NCBI GenBank assembly: GCA_016713305.1 | Contig: JADJPK010000010.1 | Span: forward strand, 186,001 to 250,000 | Direction: 5' to 3' | Origin: Betaproteobacteria bacterium | GTDB lineage: Bacteria; Pseudomonadota; Gammaproteobacteria; Burkholderiales; Ga0077523 | Length of the DNA: 64,000 nucleotides | Part shown: positions 38,867 to 47,015 of the stretch, piece after piece | How positions within the stretch are numbered: the first letter of the stretch is position 1 | How the letters are laid out: the number at the start of each line of letters is the position of its first letter | Position numbers and translations under genes: made by a program | The notes under the pieces: generated by a model | Databases searched by the model: none | What the model was told of the DNA's origin: nothing | Seen by the model: the letters and a program-made list of their open reading frames with translations, nothing else

Positions 38867-39772
38867 TCACCAGTCTCCCGAGGCGCCGCCGCCGCCGAAC
38901 CCGCCACCGCCGCCGGACCATCCGCCACCGCCACGCCCCCCCGACCAGCCGCCTCCCGTGGGAAACCCGCCACCCCAACCGCCGCGGCGTCCGCCGGACC
39001 GCGTCCCGGCGGCGAGCGTGAAGACGAACGCGATGAGGGCGACGATCGCCCCGACCACCACCACGCCGGCGATGAACCATGCGAACGCGCCGGCTGCGAT
39101 ACCCACCACCGACGCGGCGGGAAGCCGCCCCAGGAGCTTGCGCAGCACTCCGCCCACGACCACGACCAGGATGAACGCCACCACGAACAAGGCTTCGAGA
39201 TTGCCGGTCAGCCCACCCCCGTCCTGCTGTCCGTGACTTTCCTGCACCGCTGGCAACGGCTCGCCGTCGATGACTGAGATCATGCGGTCGACGCTGCGCT
39301 CGATCCCACCCGCGAAATCGCCTGCCTTGAACGCCGGGACCATGGTCTCGCGGATGATGCGCTTGGCAACAATGTCGGACAGCACACCTTCGAGCCCGTA
39401 ACCCACCTCGATGCGCGCCTTGCGGTCGTCCTTGGCCACCAGCACCAGCGCACCGTCGTCCACCCCTTGGCGCCCGAGCTTCCACGCTTCCGCAACGCGA
39501 AGCGCGTACATCTCCACCGTCTCCGGCTGCGTCGTGGCGACCATCAGGACCGCGATCTGGCTGCCCTTGCGCTGCTCGAACGCCTCGAGACGGGACTGAA
39601 GACGCGAGACATCCTGGGGTTGAAGCGTTCCGGTCTGATCGGTCACGCGCGCGACCGGCGGTATCGCCAGTTCCCCCCACGCCGCCGGCATCGAGACCAG
39701 GAACCACAGGGACAACAGCGCGGCGAACCACGCCGGCGCGCAGTTCCGCGCCGGCATTTCACGGACGATCAT
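38867..39772 (-). CDS. YgcG-like TPM-domain membrane protein with Gly-rich tail
   Basis: A 301-residue protein. It has an N-terminal signal sequence (AWFAALLSLWFLVSMPAAWG), a periplasmic TPM domain about 30-160 (ARVTDQTGTLQPQDVSRLQS, GVDDGALVLVAKDDRKARIE, GYGLEGVLSD), then hydrophobic segments (VVAFILVVVVGGVL and AWFIAGVVVVGAIVALIAFV). It ends in a Gly/Trp-rich tail rich in GGGW repeats ending SGDW. It lies between lemA and the small TPM gene on the minus strand. Start at ATG 39772; 39799 is also open. Function unknown. Confidence 0.85.
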   Translation of the reverse strand: MIVREMPARNCAPAWFAALLSLWFLVSMPAAWGELAIPPVARVTDQTGTLQPQDVSRLQSRLEAFEQRKGSQIAVLMVATTQPETVEMYALRVAEAWKLGRQGVDDGALVLVAKDDRKARIEVGYGLEGVLSDIVAKRIIRETMVPAFKAGDFAGGIERSVDRMISVIDGEPLPAVQESHGQQDGGGLTGNLEALFVVAFILVVVVGGVLRKLLGRLPAASVVGIAAGAFAWFIAGVVVVGAIVALIAFVFTLAAGTRSGGRRGGWGGGFPTGGGWSGGRGGGGWSGGGGGFGGGGASGDW

Positions 39773-39821
39773 GGCACGCTCCCGAGCGGGCGCGTTCAAC
39801 GGGGCGGACCGGACGCGGCCG

Positions 39822-40433
39822 TCACTTCGTCCCGGCCGCCGGGCGAGTGAAATCGACCGAAGGCGGCTTGGCGATGGCGGCCTCGTTCTCGACCGTGAAG
39901 TTGGCCTTCTCCTTGTAGCCGAACACCATGGCGGTGAGGTTGACCGGAAACTGACGGATGTTCGTGTTGTAGGCCTGCACCGACTTGATGTAGCGGTTGC
40001 GCGCCACCGTGATGCGGTTCTCGGTGCCTTCCAGTTGCGCCTGCAGGTCGCGGAAATTCTCGTTGGACTTGAGGTCCGGGTAGTTCTCGGCCACCACCAG
40101 CAGGCGCGACAACGCAGAGGTCATCTCGCCTTGCGCGTCGACGAATTTCTTCAATGCGGCGGGGTCGTTGACCAGCTCCGGCGTGGCCTGGATGCCGCCC
40201 ACTTTCGCACGGGCGTTGGTCACCCCCAGCAGCACGTCCTGCTCCTGCTGGGCGAAGCCCTTCACGGTGTTCACCAGATTGGGAATCAGGTCGGCCCGGC
40301 GCTGATACTGGTTCACCACCTCGCTCCACGCCGCCTTGACCTCCTCGTCCTGCGACTGGATGGCGTTGTAGCCGCAGCCGGAAAGGAGCGAAGCCGCGGC
40401 CATCGCCGCGATCCAGACCAGAAACTTGCGCAT
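39822..40433 (-). CDS. lemA: LemA family lipoprotein
   Basis: LemA-family protein, 203 residues. It has a lipoprotein leader (MRKFLVWIAAMAAASLLSGC) with Cys at the lipobox, then the four-helix LemA core: VVNQYQRRADLIPNLVNTVK, LRD-type helices with YPDLKSNENFRDLQAQLEGT, and FPVNLTAMVFGYKEKANF. The 50-bp gap to the YgcG-like gene indicates an operon. The molecular role is unclear, but LemA and TPM proteins frequently occur together. Confidence 0.93.
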   Translation of the reverse strand: MRKFLVWIAAMAAASLLSGCGYNAIQSQDEEVKAAWSEVVNQYQRRADLIPNLVNTVKGFAQQEQDVLLGVTNARAKVGGIQATPELVNDPAALKKFVDAQGEMTSALSRLLVVAENYPDLKSNENFRDLQAQLEGTENRITVARNRYIKSVQAYNTNIRQFPVNLTAMVFGYKEKANFTVENEAAIAKPPSVDFTRPAAGTK

Positions 40434-40494
40434 GCGTGTCTCCTGTGAGATGCCGCCGGAGCGGTGGTCGATGTATGGGGCGCGGCGCCGGAAA

Positions 40495-41379
40495 TCAAGG
40501 TCGCTTCCGCGGCTCGGGCAGATATCGCCAGTACACCGCTTCGACGGCCTTGCCCAGGCGCTGGCGTGCCAGGCCCTTCAACTGCTCCCCGATCTCGTGA
40601 CTGCGGGGCAGATGACCGGGCACCGCACCCTGAACGCCGATCATCACCACGTACCGGTCGACGTCGATGGTCACCGAGGCGACCGTCGCATCGACACCTT
40701 GCGCCACCAGCGAATCGCGCAGCACCTCGTCGAGCGACGGTTCCGCCACGTCGATCAGCATGCGCCGGTTCACGTTCGCGAGGAACAGCGCCATCGTGCC
40801 CAGCATGAGGCCCACGACGATGGACACCGAGGCATCGAGCACGTGGTTGTGGCCGAACAGCATCGAGCCGCCGGCGACGAGCAGGGTGAGCAGGATGCCG
40901 GCCACCGCCACGGCATCCTCCAGCAGCACCGCCAGCACGGACGTGTTGGAGCGGTTCGCGCGCACCCCCGCCAGCCCGCCGATCTCCTTCAGCGCAGTGA
41001 AGAACGTGAACAGTTCGAGCACGAGCGAGAACAGCAGCAGCCCGATGGCAAGCGGCGTGAACGCCTCCACGGCCTCCGGTTCCAGCAGCGAGTGGATTCC
41101 GTGGTAGATCGTGACACCCGCGCCGACGAAGAATATGGAAACGGCCGACACGAGCGCCCAGAAGAACCGCTCCTGTCCCCGTCCGAGCGGATGCAGCGCA
41201 TCCGCCCCGCCGGCCGCTCGCACTTCGCCCACCTTGAGCAGCGTCTGGTTCGCGACATCCGCAATGGAATGGACGGTCTCCGCGAACAGGGTCGGCGAGC
41301 CCGTGGCGAACCACCCGAATGCCTTGGATCCGGCGATGAGCGTGTTGGTCACGATGGACAGCGTCACCGATTTGGACAC
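40495..41379 (-). CDS. Cation diffusion facilitator (CDF) transporter
   Basis: CDF-family divalent-metal exporter, 294 residues with about six TM segments. It begins MSKSVTLSIVTNTLIAGSKA. TM2 carries AETVHSIADVANQTLL with the His/Asp metal site, and TM5 carries LEDAVAVAGI. The cytoplasmic tail is short and contains VTIDVDRYVVMIG. This is the subgroup often seen with housekeeping neighbours. It is last in tsaB-rimI-udg-CDF and begins 9 bp after the glycosylase stop. The metal cannot be read. Confidence 0.88.
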   Translation of the reverse strand: MSKSVTLSIVTNTLIAGSKAFGWFATGSPTLFAETVHSIADVANQTLLKVGEVRAAGGADALHPLGRGQERFFWALVSAVSIFFVGAGVTIYHGIHSLLEPEAVEAFTPLAIGLLLFSLVLELFTFFTALKEIGGLAGVRANRSNTSVLAVLLEDAVAVAGILLTLLVAGGSMLFGHNHVLDASVSIVVGLMLGTMALFLANVNRRMLIDVAEPSLDEVLRDSLVAQGVDATVASVTIDVDRYVVMIGVQGAVPGHLPRSHEIGEQLKGLARQRLGKAVEAVYWRYLPEPRKRP

Positions 41380-41388
41380 GTCGACTCC

Positions 41389-42129
41389 TCAGTCGGGGCG
41401 GGGTGGCAGCGACGCCATGGTGTCCCGCGCAAGGCACAGATCCTCCCACGACTTGGCCTTGTCCGGCAGGTTGCGCAGCAGATAGGCCGGGTGATAGGTG
41501 ACGACCATCGGCGTGCCTGCATACGAGTGCACCTTGCCTCTCAGGCTTGCGATGGACGCGTCGCCCCCCAGCAGGTTCGTCGCCGCTACCTTGCCCAGCG
41601 CGATGAGAAGGCGCGGCCGGATCAGTTCGATCTGCCGGCGCAGAAAGGGAAGACAGGCGCCGGCTTCGTCCGGCTCGGGGTTGCGGTTGCCCGGAGGGCG
41701 GCACTTGACGATGTTGGCGATGTAGACGTTCTCGCCCCGGCGCAGATCGATGGCGGCCAGCATGCTGTCGAGCAGGCGTCCCGCCTGGCCCACGAAGGGC
41801 TCGCCCCGCTGGTCCTCTTCCGCGCCCGGCGCTTCGCCGATGAACATCCACTCGGCGTTGCGGTCTCCCACGCCTAGTACCGCCTGGGTGCGGCCGCGCG
41901 CGAGCCGGCACGCGTCACAGACCGCCACGGCCCTCTCCAGCGCCGGCCAGTCCATGCGGCGGATGATCTCGGCACGGTCGTGATCCGTGGGCGCCACCGC
42001 AGCCTCGGCCCCCGGATCGTCGCATGCGTCAACCGCCGGCGTCTCGCCGCCATCCGCGGCGGCAGCGCCTCGGCGGACCCAGCGCGGTCCGAGCCCCAGC
42101 TCGGCAAGGATCCGGGTGTCCGGTTTCAC
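41389..42129 (-). CDS. Type-4/5-like uracil-DNA glycosylase (4Fe-4S)
   Basis: Iron-sulfur uracil-DNA glycosylase that removes uracil from deaminated DNA, 246 residues. The UDG motif 1 is MFIGEAPGAEEDQRGEPFVG, motif 3 region VTYHPAYLLR. The four Cys ligands are CDAC near residue 80 and in VKCRPPGNRNPEPDEAGAC. The N-terminal 60 residues are a variable linker typical of proteobacterial copies. GTG 42129 overlaps the rimI stop (GTGA 42126-42129), so the coupled start is preferred over the long open frame upstream. Confidence 0.93.
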   Translation of the reverse strand: MKPDTRILAELGLGPRWVRRGAAAADGGETPAVDACDDPGAEAAVAPTDHDRAEIIRRMDWPALERAVAVCDACRLARGRTQAVLGVGDRNAEWMFIGEAPGAEEDQRGEPFVGQAGRLLDSMLAAIDLRRGENVYIANIVKCRPPGNRNPEPDEAGACLPFLRRQIELIRPRLLIALGKVAATNLLGGDASIASLRGKVHSYAGTPMVVTYHPAYLLRNLPDKAKSWEDLCLARDTMASLPPRPD

Positions 42130-42587
42130 AGGTCCCTTCCCATCAGCACGGCGTCCTCGCGTCCGCCCAGGGCGGGATAGTAGTTGCGGCGTATCGCGAT
42201 CTCGTGGAACCCGCTGCGAGCGTAGAGCCGGCGCGCGCGTTCGTTGGACCGCCGCACCTCCAGCAGCATCGTCGTGCAATCGAACTCGCGTGCCCGATTC
42301 ATGAAGAACTCCAGCAGTTGCGCGCCGATCCCGCAGCCCTGGCTGCCACTCGCGACGCTGATGTTGAGCAGATGGGCCTCGCCCGCGCCCGCCATCAGCA
42401 CGCCGTAGGCCTCGATCCCTCCGCGGGCCTCGACGACCCAGCATGAATGGCCTGCGGTGAGGGAGTCGGCAAAATTGCCTCGTGTCCAGGGATGCGTGTA
42501 GACGGCGGCCTCGATGGCGGCGACGGAGTCTAGGTCCTCGGTACGCATGGGCCGGTAGCGCAGCGCCGCGCGCCCGTCCCCGGTCAT
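42126..42587 (-). CDS. rimI: Ribosomal protein S18-alanine N-acetyltransferase
   Basis: GNAT acetyltransferase, 153 residues, that acetylates the N-terminal Ala of ribosomal protein S18. The fold is recognisable by RTEDLDSVAAIEAAVYTHPW at the N-terminus, the acetyl-CoA loop GSQGCGIGAQLL, and the C-terminal ARSGFHEIAIRRNYY. ATG 42587 overlaps the tsaB stop (ATGA) and the stop overlaps the glycosylase start, so the three genes are translationally coupled. Confidence 0.94.
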   Translation of the reverse strand: MTGDGRAALRYRPMRTEDLDSVAAIEAAVYTHPWTRGNFADSLTAGHSCWVVEARGGIEAYGVLMAGAGEAHLLNISVASGSQGCGIGAQLLEFFMNRAREFDCTTMLLEVRRSNERARRLYARSGFHEIAIRRNYYPALGGREDAVLMGRDL

Positions 42588-43255
42588 CGCTCGGCCATGG
42601 TCAGCGCCACCTTGTCTCTCACGTACACGGGGACCAGCGCGTCCGGAGGTTCGCTGAACCCGCCGGGATGCCGCGCCATCGCAAGCGTCAGCACGTTCCC
42701 GGCTTCCACGTGCGCATCGGGAAGCACTCGCGTCACTGCCGCGCCTGCGGCCATCGCGAGCGCATCGGCGTAACGGGCGAATCCGTCCCCCGCGCCCGTC
42801 CAGCCAGCGGCGTCGGGCGCGCATACGGTTCCGGGCGGACCGACGCGGGAAGGAGCGCGGATCACGAGCCCGCTGCCCGCCCGTTCGTACGCCGCCCAGT
42901 AGACCTCGCCCATCCGGGCATCGAGGCACACGAGGACCTTGCTCCGGCCGGTGCCCCACGCCACCGCCTCGAGTGAACCGACCGCTGCCACCGGCAGACC
43001 GGCTCCGAACGCGAGCCCCTGACCCACCGCTGCGCCGATCCTGAGACCGGTGAATCCTCCGGGTCCCACACACACCGCGATGCCATCCAGTGCCCGAAGA
43101 GACAATTCCGCTTCGGACAGGAGTTCCTGGACCATGGGAATCAACAGCTGCGAATGGCGCTGGCCGGCACGCTCGATCCGCTGGCGCACCTCGCCGCCGC
43201 ACGACAGGGCGCAGGAGCAGTGTTCGGCGGAGGTGTCGAGGGCAAGAATCTTCAA
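42584..43255 (-). CDS. tsaB: tRNA threonylcarbamoyladenosine biosynthesis protein TsaB
   Basis: TsaB is the inactive ASKHA-fold partner that assembles the TsaD complex for t6A37 modification of ANN-decoding tRNAs. The 223 residues start MKILALDTSAEHCSCALS and contain GPGGFTGLRIGAAVGQGLAF and LDARMGEVYWAAY, all typical. It is the first gene of the tsaB-rimI-udg-CDF run on the minus strand. Confidence 0.96.
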   Translation of the reverse strand: MKILALDTSAEHCSCALSCGGEVRQRIERAGQRHSQLLIPMVQELLSEAELSLRALDGIAVCVGPGGFTGLRIGAAVGQGLAFGAGLPVAAVGSLEAVAWGTGRSKVLVCLDARMGEVYWAAYERAGSGLVIRAPSRVGPPGTVCAPDAAGWTGAGDGFARYADALAMAAGAAVTRVLPDAHVEAGNVLTLAMARHPGGFSEPPDALVPVYVRDKVALTMAER

Positions 43256-43703
43256 GATGAAACGCCGGAGAAGAAGGGGTCAGGGAAGGACTGAACAATG
43301 TACGCCGGTCGCCCGGCAATCTTCGGCCGGAACCTGGTGTGCTCCGGCGCACGGCGGCTCCGCTCGTCGCGTCATCCGGCCGCCGGACCTCCGTCGCAGC
43401 CGCGCACATCGATCGGACCTTCCCCGGGACGTCCAGCCAAGCGCGGCGGCCACGGGCAACCGCAGACCCGGCGATTGTAGCGAAGCGGACGTCGGGGCGA
43501 ACGCCGTCGCAGCCCTCCGGCCTTCCCAGCGTCCTTCGAAGTCCGCGGCTCCACGCCGTCCGTTCGCGGTGCCTCATCATGGACGTCGCGCGGGAAGCGG
43601 GGTTTGTATAATCGCACCGACGCTGGAGGGCGCCGCCTGTCCGCACGGACGCCGTCGCCACAGTCGCACTTCAACATCATTCGAACCCGATGGGAGGGAT
43701 ACC
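43256..43703. other. 448-bp divergent region between tsaB and the binding-protein gene
   Basis: No convincing gene on either strand. Near the right end is a plus-strand TATAAT at 43607-43612, a likely -10 box without a recognisable -35. It would give the binding-protein gene a leader of about 85 nt. The stretch 43300-43560 shows nothing I can identify. Confidence 0.45.
43607..43612 (+). promoter_or_regulatory. -10 box candidate for the periplasmic binding protein
   Basis: A perfect TATAAT preceded by TTTG, 92 bases before the TTG start at 43704. The position 17 bases upstream (CGTCGC) is a poor -35, so an activator or extended -10 would be needed. Confidence 0.35.
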
Positions 43704-44984
43704 TTGATCACCGATCAACTCAAGAAGGCGGCCGGCGCGCTCGCGCTGCTGGCTGTTGCGCTTCCGGGCGCCCAGGCCCAGGACGTCAAACCGCTTCGCA
43801 TCGGTGTGATCACCTTCCTCTCCGGGCCGGCTGCGGGCCCCTTCGGCGTGCCCGCCAAGAATGCTTCCGACCTGCTGGCGGACGCCTTCAACAAGGGCGG
43901 CTTGGTGCCGGGGTACGAACAGAAGGGGTTCGGCGGCAGGCCGATCGAACTGGCCTACGTCGACGAGGCAGGCGGTCCCACCAAGGTCGTCACGGAATAC
44001 CGCAATCTGGTGAGCCGTCAGGAGGTCGACATGGTGATCGGCGTGATCTCCAGCGGAGACTGCCTGGCGGTCGCTCCGGTGGCGGAAGAGATGAAGAAGC
44101 TCACCGTGCTCTTCGACTGCTCGACCAACCGGATCTTCGAGGAAGCCTCCTACAAGCACGTGTTCCGCACCACGACGATGGCCACGCAGGAGAATGTGGC
44201 GGCCGCCCGGTACGTGTCGGACATGTACCCGAACCTCAAGGTGTTCTCCGGCATCAACCCGAACTATGCCTGGGGCCAGGATGCGTGGTCCGATTTCACC
44301 GAGTCCCTGAAGCAGTTGAAGCCGCAGGCGCAGATCGCGACCAACGTCACGCCCAAGCTCGGAGCCGGACAGTACAACACCGAGATCTCGGCGCTGCTGA
44401 CGTCCAACGCCGAGATCATGCAGAACTCGCTCTGGGGCGGGGATCTGGAAGCGTACATCCTGCAGGCGGCCCCCCGAGGACTGCTCAAGAAGTCGCCCAA
44501 CGTCATCATCTGCGGCGACACGATCCTCGAACGCCTGGGCAGCCAGCTCTCCGACGGCACCATCATCGGCGCACGCGGACCGAACGGCCCCTTCGCACCG
44601 GCGACGCCCCTCAACAAGTGGTTCGCCAAAGCGTATTCGGAACGCTTCAAGTCGATCCCCGTCTATTCCTCGTACCACATGGCCACCGCGATCTTCGGCG
44701 CCAAGGCGGCGTACGAGAAGGCGCTGAAGGCGAAGAAGGCGGCGCCGGCCCAGGAAGACGTCATCGCGGCGTTCGAGTACATGAAGTTCGAATCGGTCGC
44801 CGGCATCGTCGACATGTCGCTGGGCAAGGGGCACCAGGCCGTGCAGCACGTGCCGTACGGCACGGTCAGGATGGTCGACGGCAAGCCCACCCTGACCAAC
44901 GTCAAGTACTACACCCCCGACCAGATCAGCCCGCCGGACGGCGTGAAGAGCATCGACTGGATCCGCGGCGGGTTCAAGAAGTAG
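43704..44984 (+). CDS. Branched-chain amino acid-type ABC transporter substrate-binding protein
   Basis: Type-I periplasmic binding protein of the LivK-like class, 426 residues. A signal peptide precedes the mature start (AALLAVALPGAQAQ-like, cleavage near AQA-QD). The core includes LRIGVITFLSGPAAGPFGVP and later VFRTTTMATQENVAAARYVS. The TTG 43704 start has GGGAGG at good spacing. No permease or ATPase genes are nearby, so it is an orphan. It precedes a Fur-family gene, but a long hairpin (45023-45054) separates them. The ligand is unknown; these proteins bind amino acids, amides and aromatic acids alike. Confidence 0.88.
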   Translation: MITDQLKKAAGALALLAVALPGAQAQDVKPLRIGVITFLSGPAAGPFGVPAKNASDLLADAFNKGGLVPGYEQKGFGGRPIELAYVDEAGGPTKVVTEYRNLVSRQEVDMVIGVISSGDCLAVAPVAEEMKKLTVLFDCSTNRIFEEASYKHVFRTTTMATQENVAAARYVSDMYPNLKVFSGINPNYAWGQDAWSDFTESLKQLKPQAQIATNVTPKLGAGQYNTEISALLTSNAEIMQNSLWGGDLEAYILQAAPRGLLKKSPNVIICGDTILERLGSQLSDGTIIGARGPNGPFAPATPLNKWFAKAYSERFKSIPVYSSYHMATAIFGAKAAYEKALKAKKAAPAQEDVIAAFEYMKFESVAGIVDMSLGKGHQAVQHVPYGTVRMVDGKPTLTNVKYYTPDQISPPDGVKSIDWIRGGFKK

Positions 44985-45022
44985 CGGCAGGAAGGAACAG
45001 CGACCCGCGATTCGCCGGCATG

Positions 45023-45054
45023 GCCCGGTCTCCCGTACCGCAGGGAGACCGGGC
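45023..45054 (+). terminator. Hairpin terminator after the binding protein
   Basis: Perfect 12-bp stem GCCCGGTCTCCC / GGGAGACCGGGC with an 8-base loop, 38 bp past the stop codon. There is no strong U-tract. It separates the binding-protein gene from the Fur-family gene. Confidence 0.6.
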
Positions 45055-45147
45055 TGCCCGTGACGTCGGTCGAGGGTGAAATCGTAGCGGCGTCTCCGGC
45101 CGGCTCGTCCGGTCCCGGAAACTGCATCAGCAGGGGAGGTTCCAGTC

Positions 45148-45645
45148 ATGGCAACAAATTTTCGTGTCAGTGCGGAAGAGTTGATCCGGGCGACCGGCGA
45201 ACGGGTGACGAACGCCCGGATCGAGATACTCGCGACACTGCTCAAGGCCGAAGGCGCATTGACGCACGGCGAAATTGAGAACCGCCTCGCCCAGGCATCG
45301 GGCATCGACCGGGTCACGGTGTACCGGGTGCTCGACTGGCTCACGGAACAGAACCTCGCGCACAAGATCGCGGGAGACGACCGGGTGTGGCGCTTCAACG
45401 TCGCCAATCCCGGCCACGAGAACAATCACGCTCACTTCAAGTGCAATTGCTGCCAGCGCGTCATCTGCCTGGACGACCTGGGACGCGGCTGGACGCCGGC
45501 GCTTCCCGCAGGCTTCACCCCGCAGGAGATCGATCTCACCATCAAGGGCCTGTGCGCGGACTGTTCGCCGGAGAACAAGCTCCACGATCCGCGCAAGCAC
45601 AAGGCGGTCAAACCCAAGGCGCGGCGCGCCGCTGTCAGGGTTTGA
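45148..45645 (+). CDS. Fur-family transcriptional regulator (Zur-like candidate)
   Basis: Metal-responsive repressor of the Fur superfamily, 165 residues. The N-terminal winged helix (GERVTNARIEILATLLKAEG, IDRVTVYRVLDWLTEQNLAH) is followed by the dimer/metal domain with HFKCNCCQRVICLDDL and CADC. These give the structural Cys4 zinc site and the His-rich region ENNHAHF. ATG 45148 follows GGGGAGG. It lies 159 bp before a His-rich CDF exporter on the same strand, which suggests zinc or cobalt/nickel homeostasis. The sensed metal cannot be settled from sequence. Confidence 0.85.
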   Translation: MATNFRVSAEELIRATGERVTNARIEILATLLKAEGALTHGEIENRLAQASGIDRVTVYRVLDWLTEQNLAHKIAGDDRVWRFNVANPGHENNHAHFKCNCCQRVICLDDLGRGWTPALPAGFTPQEIDLTIKGLCADCSPENKLHDPRKHKAVKPKARRAAVRV

Positions 45646-45766
45646 GTGCCGCCCTGCCGGCGCGCCTTGCCGAACCGTCGCGAACAGGCGTCACGGGCAC
45701 CGGACGATTCGCATTCGGGCGCGCCACGGGGCCTCTCCCGGGCGGTGCCGGGCCGGAGTACGGGTC

Positions 45767-45772
45767 TATAAT
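45767..45772 (+). promoter_or_regulatory. -10 box candidate for the CDF exporter
   Basis: A perfect TATAAT, 32 bases before the GTG start at 45805, in the gap after the Fur-family gene. No good -35 is seen. If used, the leader is only about 25 nt, and the repressor could bind here. Confidence 0.3.
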
Positions 45773-45804
45773 TCCGGGCTTGCCGTTCACCGAGATGCCG
45801 TTTC

Positions 45805-46941
45805 GTGCCGTCCCAGACGCTTGACCGCTGGCGCCAGAGCAAGGCGCCGCTTCCCGCTTCGTTCGCCGCGTCGGAAAAGCGGGCCCGACTGGTGTTGCTG
45901 CTCACACTGGTCACGATGATCGCCGAACTCGTCACCGGCTACTTCACCGGCTCCATGGCCCTCACCGCCGACGGATGGCACATGGGTTCCCACGCCGCCG
46001 CGCTGGGGATCACGACCTTCGCATACAGCTACGCTCGCCGGCATGCCGAGAACGAACGGTTCTCCTTCGGCACCGGCAAGGTCAGCGCGCTGGCGGGGTA
46101 TTCCAGCGCACTGCTCCTCGGAGTCGTCGCGGTGCTGGTGGCCACCGAGTCCGTGGAGCGGATCATCGACCCGCATCCGGTGGATTTCCGGGATGCCCTC
46201 ACCGTGGCCGTGATCGGTCTGGTCGTCAATGTCACCAGCGCGATCCTGCTCTCGGGCGGCGGACACCACCATCATCACGGCCACTCGCACGGTGACGGCG
46301 AATCCTGCGAGGCGGCGCACGGGCCGGCACATCCGGTCGGGCGTGGCCTGGGTGCCGGCTCGGCGTCGAAACCCGCGCCGGCGGCGGGCCAGGGCCCGAT
46401 GACGTTTCAAGCGCTGCCCGAACATTCCGATCCGAGCCGGCGCGCCGCTCACGACCACCACCACGTCCAGCATGGCCACGATCACAATCTCCGTGCCGCC
46501 TACCTTCACGTGGTGGCCGACGCCCTGACTTCGATCCTCGCCATCGGCGCGCTCGTGGCCGGCGGCTGGCTCGGAATCACGGTTCTCGATCCGCTGGTGG
46601 GCACCGCCGCCGCATCGCTGATCGGGTGGTGGGCGCTGGGTCTGCTGCGAATGAGCAGCCGCGTCCTGCTGGACGCCGAGGACCATGCGGAACTGCGCGA
46701 GGAAATCCGGTCCCTCATCGAAGCCGACTCCGACAACCGCGTGGCCGACGTGCGGGTGTGGGGCCTGGGCGGTCGCGCCAAGGCGGCCATCGTGTCGATC
46801 GTCACCCACCGGCCCCGGTCGGCGAACGACTACAAGGCCCTGATCGCGACGCTTCCCGAATTGCACCACATCACCGTCGAAGTGCACTTGTGCGATGCCG
46901 AGCCGTGCGAGATCCACGTCCCGGAGGCGGCCGCCAGATAG
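45805..46941 (+). CDS. CDF metal exporter with long His-rich loop (DmeF-like)
   Basis: CDF transporter, 378 residues, six TM segments. TM2 has the metal site TADGWHMGSHAAALG, and TM5 has AYLHVVADALTSILA. Between TM4 and TM5 is a long His-rich cytoplasmic loop (HHHHHGHSHGD and HDHHHVQHGHDHN) of about 70 residues, as in DmeF/CzcD-type Co2+, Ni2+ or Zn2+ exporters. The GTG start at 45805 is the only in-frame start fitting the N-terminus. It follows a Fur-family regulator on the same strand. Confidence 0.9.
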   Translation: MPSQTLDRWRQSKAPLPASFAASEKRARLVLLLTLVTMIAELVTGYFTGSMALTADGWHMGSHAAALGITTFAYSYARRHAENERFSFGTGKVSALAGYSSALLLGVVAVLVATESVERIIDPHPVDFRDALTVAVIGLVVNVTSAILLSGGGHHHHHGHSHGDGESCEAAHGPAHPVGRGLGAGSASKPAPAAGQGPMTFQALPEHSDPSRRAAHDHHHVQHGHDHNLRAAYLHVVADALTSILAIGALVAGGWLGITVLDPLVGTAAASLIGWWALGLLRMSSRVLLDAEDHAELREEIRSLIEADSDNRVADVRVWGLGGRAKAAIVSIVTHRPRSANDYKALIATLPELHHITVEVHLCDAEPCEIHVPEAAAR

Positions 46942-47015
46942 GCCTGCCACGGGCCCAGGCATCGCCGGCCCGATCCCGAAACAGACAACGATCAGACAAG
47001 GGAGGAAGACTCTTC

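Noticed and set aside
38867..39050. Gly-rich repeat as a DNA tandem repeat
   Set aside because: It encodes the Gly/Trp tail of the YgcG-like protein and is a normal feature of that family.
43050..43703. Long upstream extension of the binding-protein frame
   Set aside because: It overlaps tsaB on the other strand and precedes a good GGGAGG/TTG start with a signal peptide at 43704.
46260..46470. His-rich repeat region as a separate metallochaperone
   Set aside because: It is the loop between TM4 and TM5 of the CDF exporter, not a gene of its own.
46626..47015. Upstream extension of the SDR at 47016
   Set aside because: It lies inside the CDF gene in another frame; the SDR has its own strong ribosome binding site.
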